Source: QQUD01 sp039029915
Lineage (GTDB): Bacteria > Chloroflexota > Anaerolineae > Promineifilales > Promineifilaceae
Direction: 5' to 3'
DNA length: 16,036 bases
NCBI GenBank assembly: GCA_039029915.1
Contig: JBCCFD010000141.1
Coordinates: forward strand, 1 to 16,036
Shown here: positions 15,724 through 16,036 of the stretch, piece after piece
Layout: every line of letters starts with the position of its first letter
How positions within the stretch are numbered: position 1 is the first letter of the stretch
Made by a program: the position numbers and the translations under genes
The notes under the pieces: model-generated
The model's input: only the letters and a program-made list of their open reading frames with translations
What the model was told of the DNA's origin: nothing
The model's database searches: none

Positions 15724-16036
15724 ATGAGGCGTTTAGCTTATCTAGCCAATATTCGGCTCCCAACGGAAAAAGCGCATGGCTTTCAAATTTGCAAGATGTG
15801 TGAAGCGTTTGCCCTGCAAGAAACGGCCGTCTCCCTTTACCATCCCAAACGCATTCAAACAGAGGGCCTCGCAGGAAAAACGGGCCAAGACAGCTTTGAC
15901 TATTATGGCATTCAGCCAAATTTCAAAATCATATCAACCCCCAATCTAGATATTATTCGCTTTCAAAACCAACTTCCCAAAAAGCTTTATCGGGGCGTTT
16001 ATCAACTTCAAGCAGCGCTATGGAGCAGACGAACCG
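15724..16036 (+). CDS. GT4-family glycosyltransferase, N-terminal part cut by the window end
   Basis: The reading frame opens with ATG immediately after the TAA of the methyltransferase-like gene and stays open for 104 codons to the window edge. The N-terminus YLANIRLPTEKAHGFQICKM is the acceptor-side opening of a GT4 subgroup (NIRLPTEKAHGxQ). It is followed by a second strand (AVSLYHPKR) and a YYGI motif near residues 61-64. The donor half with E-x7-E lies outside the window. The zero-base junction indicates the operon continues rightward. The palindrome at 15823-15830 is read as ETAV. The protein is partial here, so activity cannot be judged. Confidence 0.8.
   Translation, partial: MRRLAYLANIRLPTEKAHGFQICKMCEAFALQETAVSLYHPKRIQTEGLAGKTGQDSFDYYGIQPNFKIISTPNLDIIRFQNQLPKKLYRGVYQLQAALWSRRT

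Larger units (their letters stand above)
1730..15830. repeat. Highly iterated palindrome ACGGCCGT (23 exact copies)
   Basis: Exact ACGGCCGT begins at 1730, 2371, 2473, 2737, 2874, 3111, 4876, 5341, 5940, 6654, 7133, 7951, 8624, 10138, 10531, 11501, 11651, 12334, 13202, 14108, 14153, 14865 and 15823. Fifteen are flanked to give AACGGCCGTT. An 8-mer is expected well under once in 16 kb at random. All copies are inside coding regions on both gene strands. One-mismatch copies include 3873, 4590, 4702, 7349, 8491, 9690 and 9933. Confidence 0.95.

Overview
The window reads as a chromosomal segment of an uncultured-type bacterium, most likely a member of Chloroflexota (Anaerolineae-like). The taxonomic guess is inference. 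It rests on moderate GC, many GT4 glycosyltransferases of a kind common there, a secreted protein ending in a KIYLPL-type tail, and above all a hugely over-represented palindrome. ACGGCCGT occurs 23 times in 16 kb (15 of these as AACGGCCGTT), almost always inside genes, comparable to the HIP1 palindrome of cyanobacteria. No ribosomal marker is present, so the phylum cannot be fixed from this window.

Layout. Positions 1-898 (+) hold an AT-rich, possibly broken TPR gene that lacks the palindrome. Positions 982-4489 (-) hold a leftward gene set: a beta-lactamase-like serine hydrolase lipoprotein, a GT4 glycosyltransferase translationally coupled to it (ATGA overlap), and an exported protein of unknown function with eight cysteines. 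Positions 4490-4808 form a divergent intergenic region containing two 110-bp tandem repeat units, each able to form two stem-loops.

Positions 4809-16036 (+) hold a long, tightly packed operon that continues past the right edge. In order it encodes an alkaline-phosphatase-superfamily phosphodiesterase, five GT4-type glycosyltransferases (one with a degenerate active site), a Wzx/MATE-type polysaccharide flippase, two different sulfotransferases, a methyltransferase-like protein, and the start of a further GT4. Most junctions are stop/start overlaps (TTGA, TGATG, ATGA, TAATG), so the genes are probably co-transcribed and translationally coupled.

Functionally, the rightward operon looks like a cell-surface polysaccharide locus. 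Glycosyltransferases would build a lipid-linked repeat unit in the cytoplasm, the flippase would export it, and the sulfotransferases and methyltransferase would decorate it, giving a sulfated exopolysaccharide or glycan. No initiating phosphoglycosyltransferase, polymerase, ligase or PAPS-synthesis gene is visible here; these would have to lie outside the window. The points most worth a second look are the iterated palindrome and its protein footprint, the structured tandem repeat in front of the operon, the paired sulfotransferases, and the GT4 paralogue with lost donor-binding residues.
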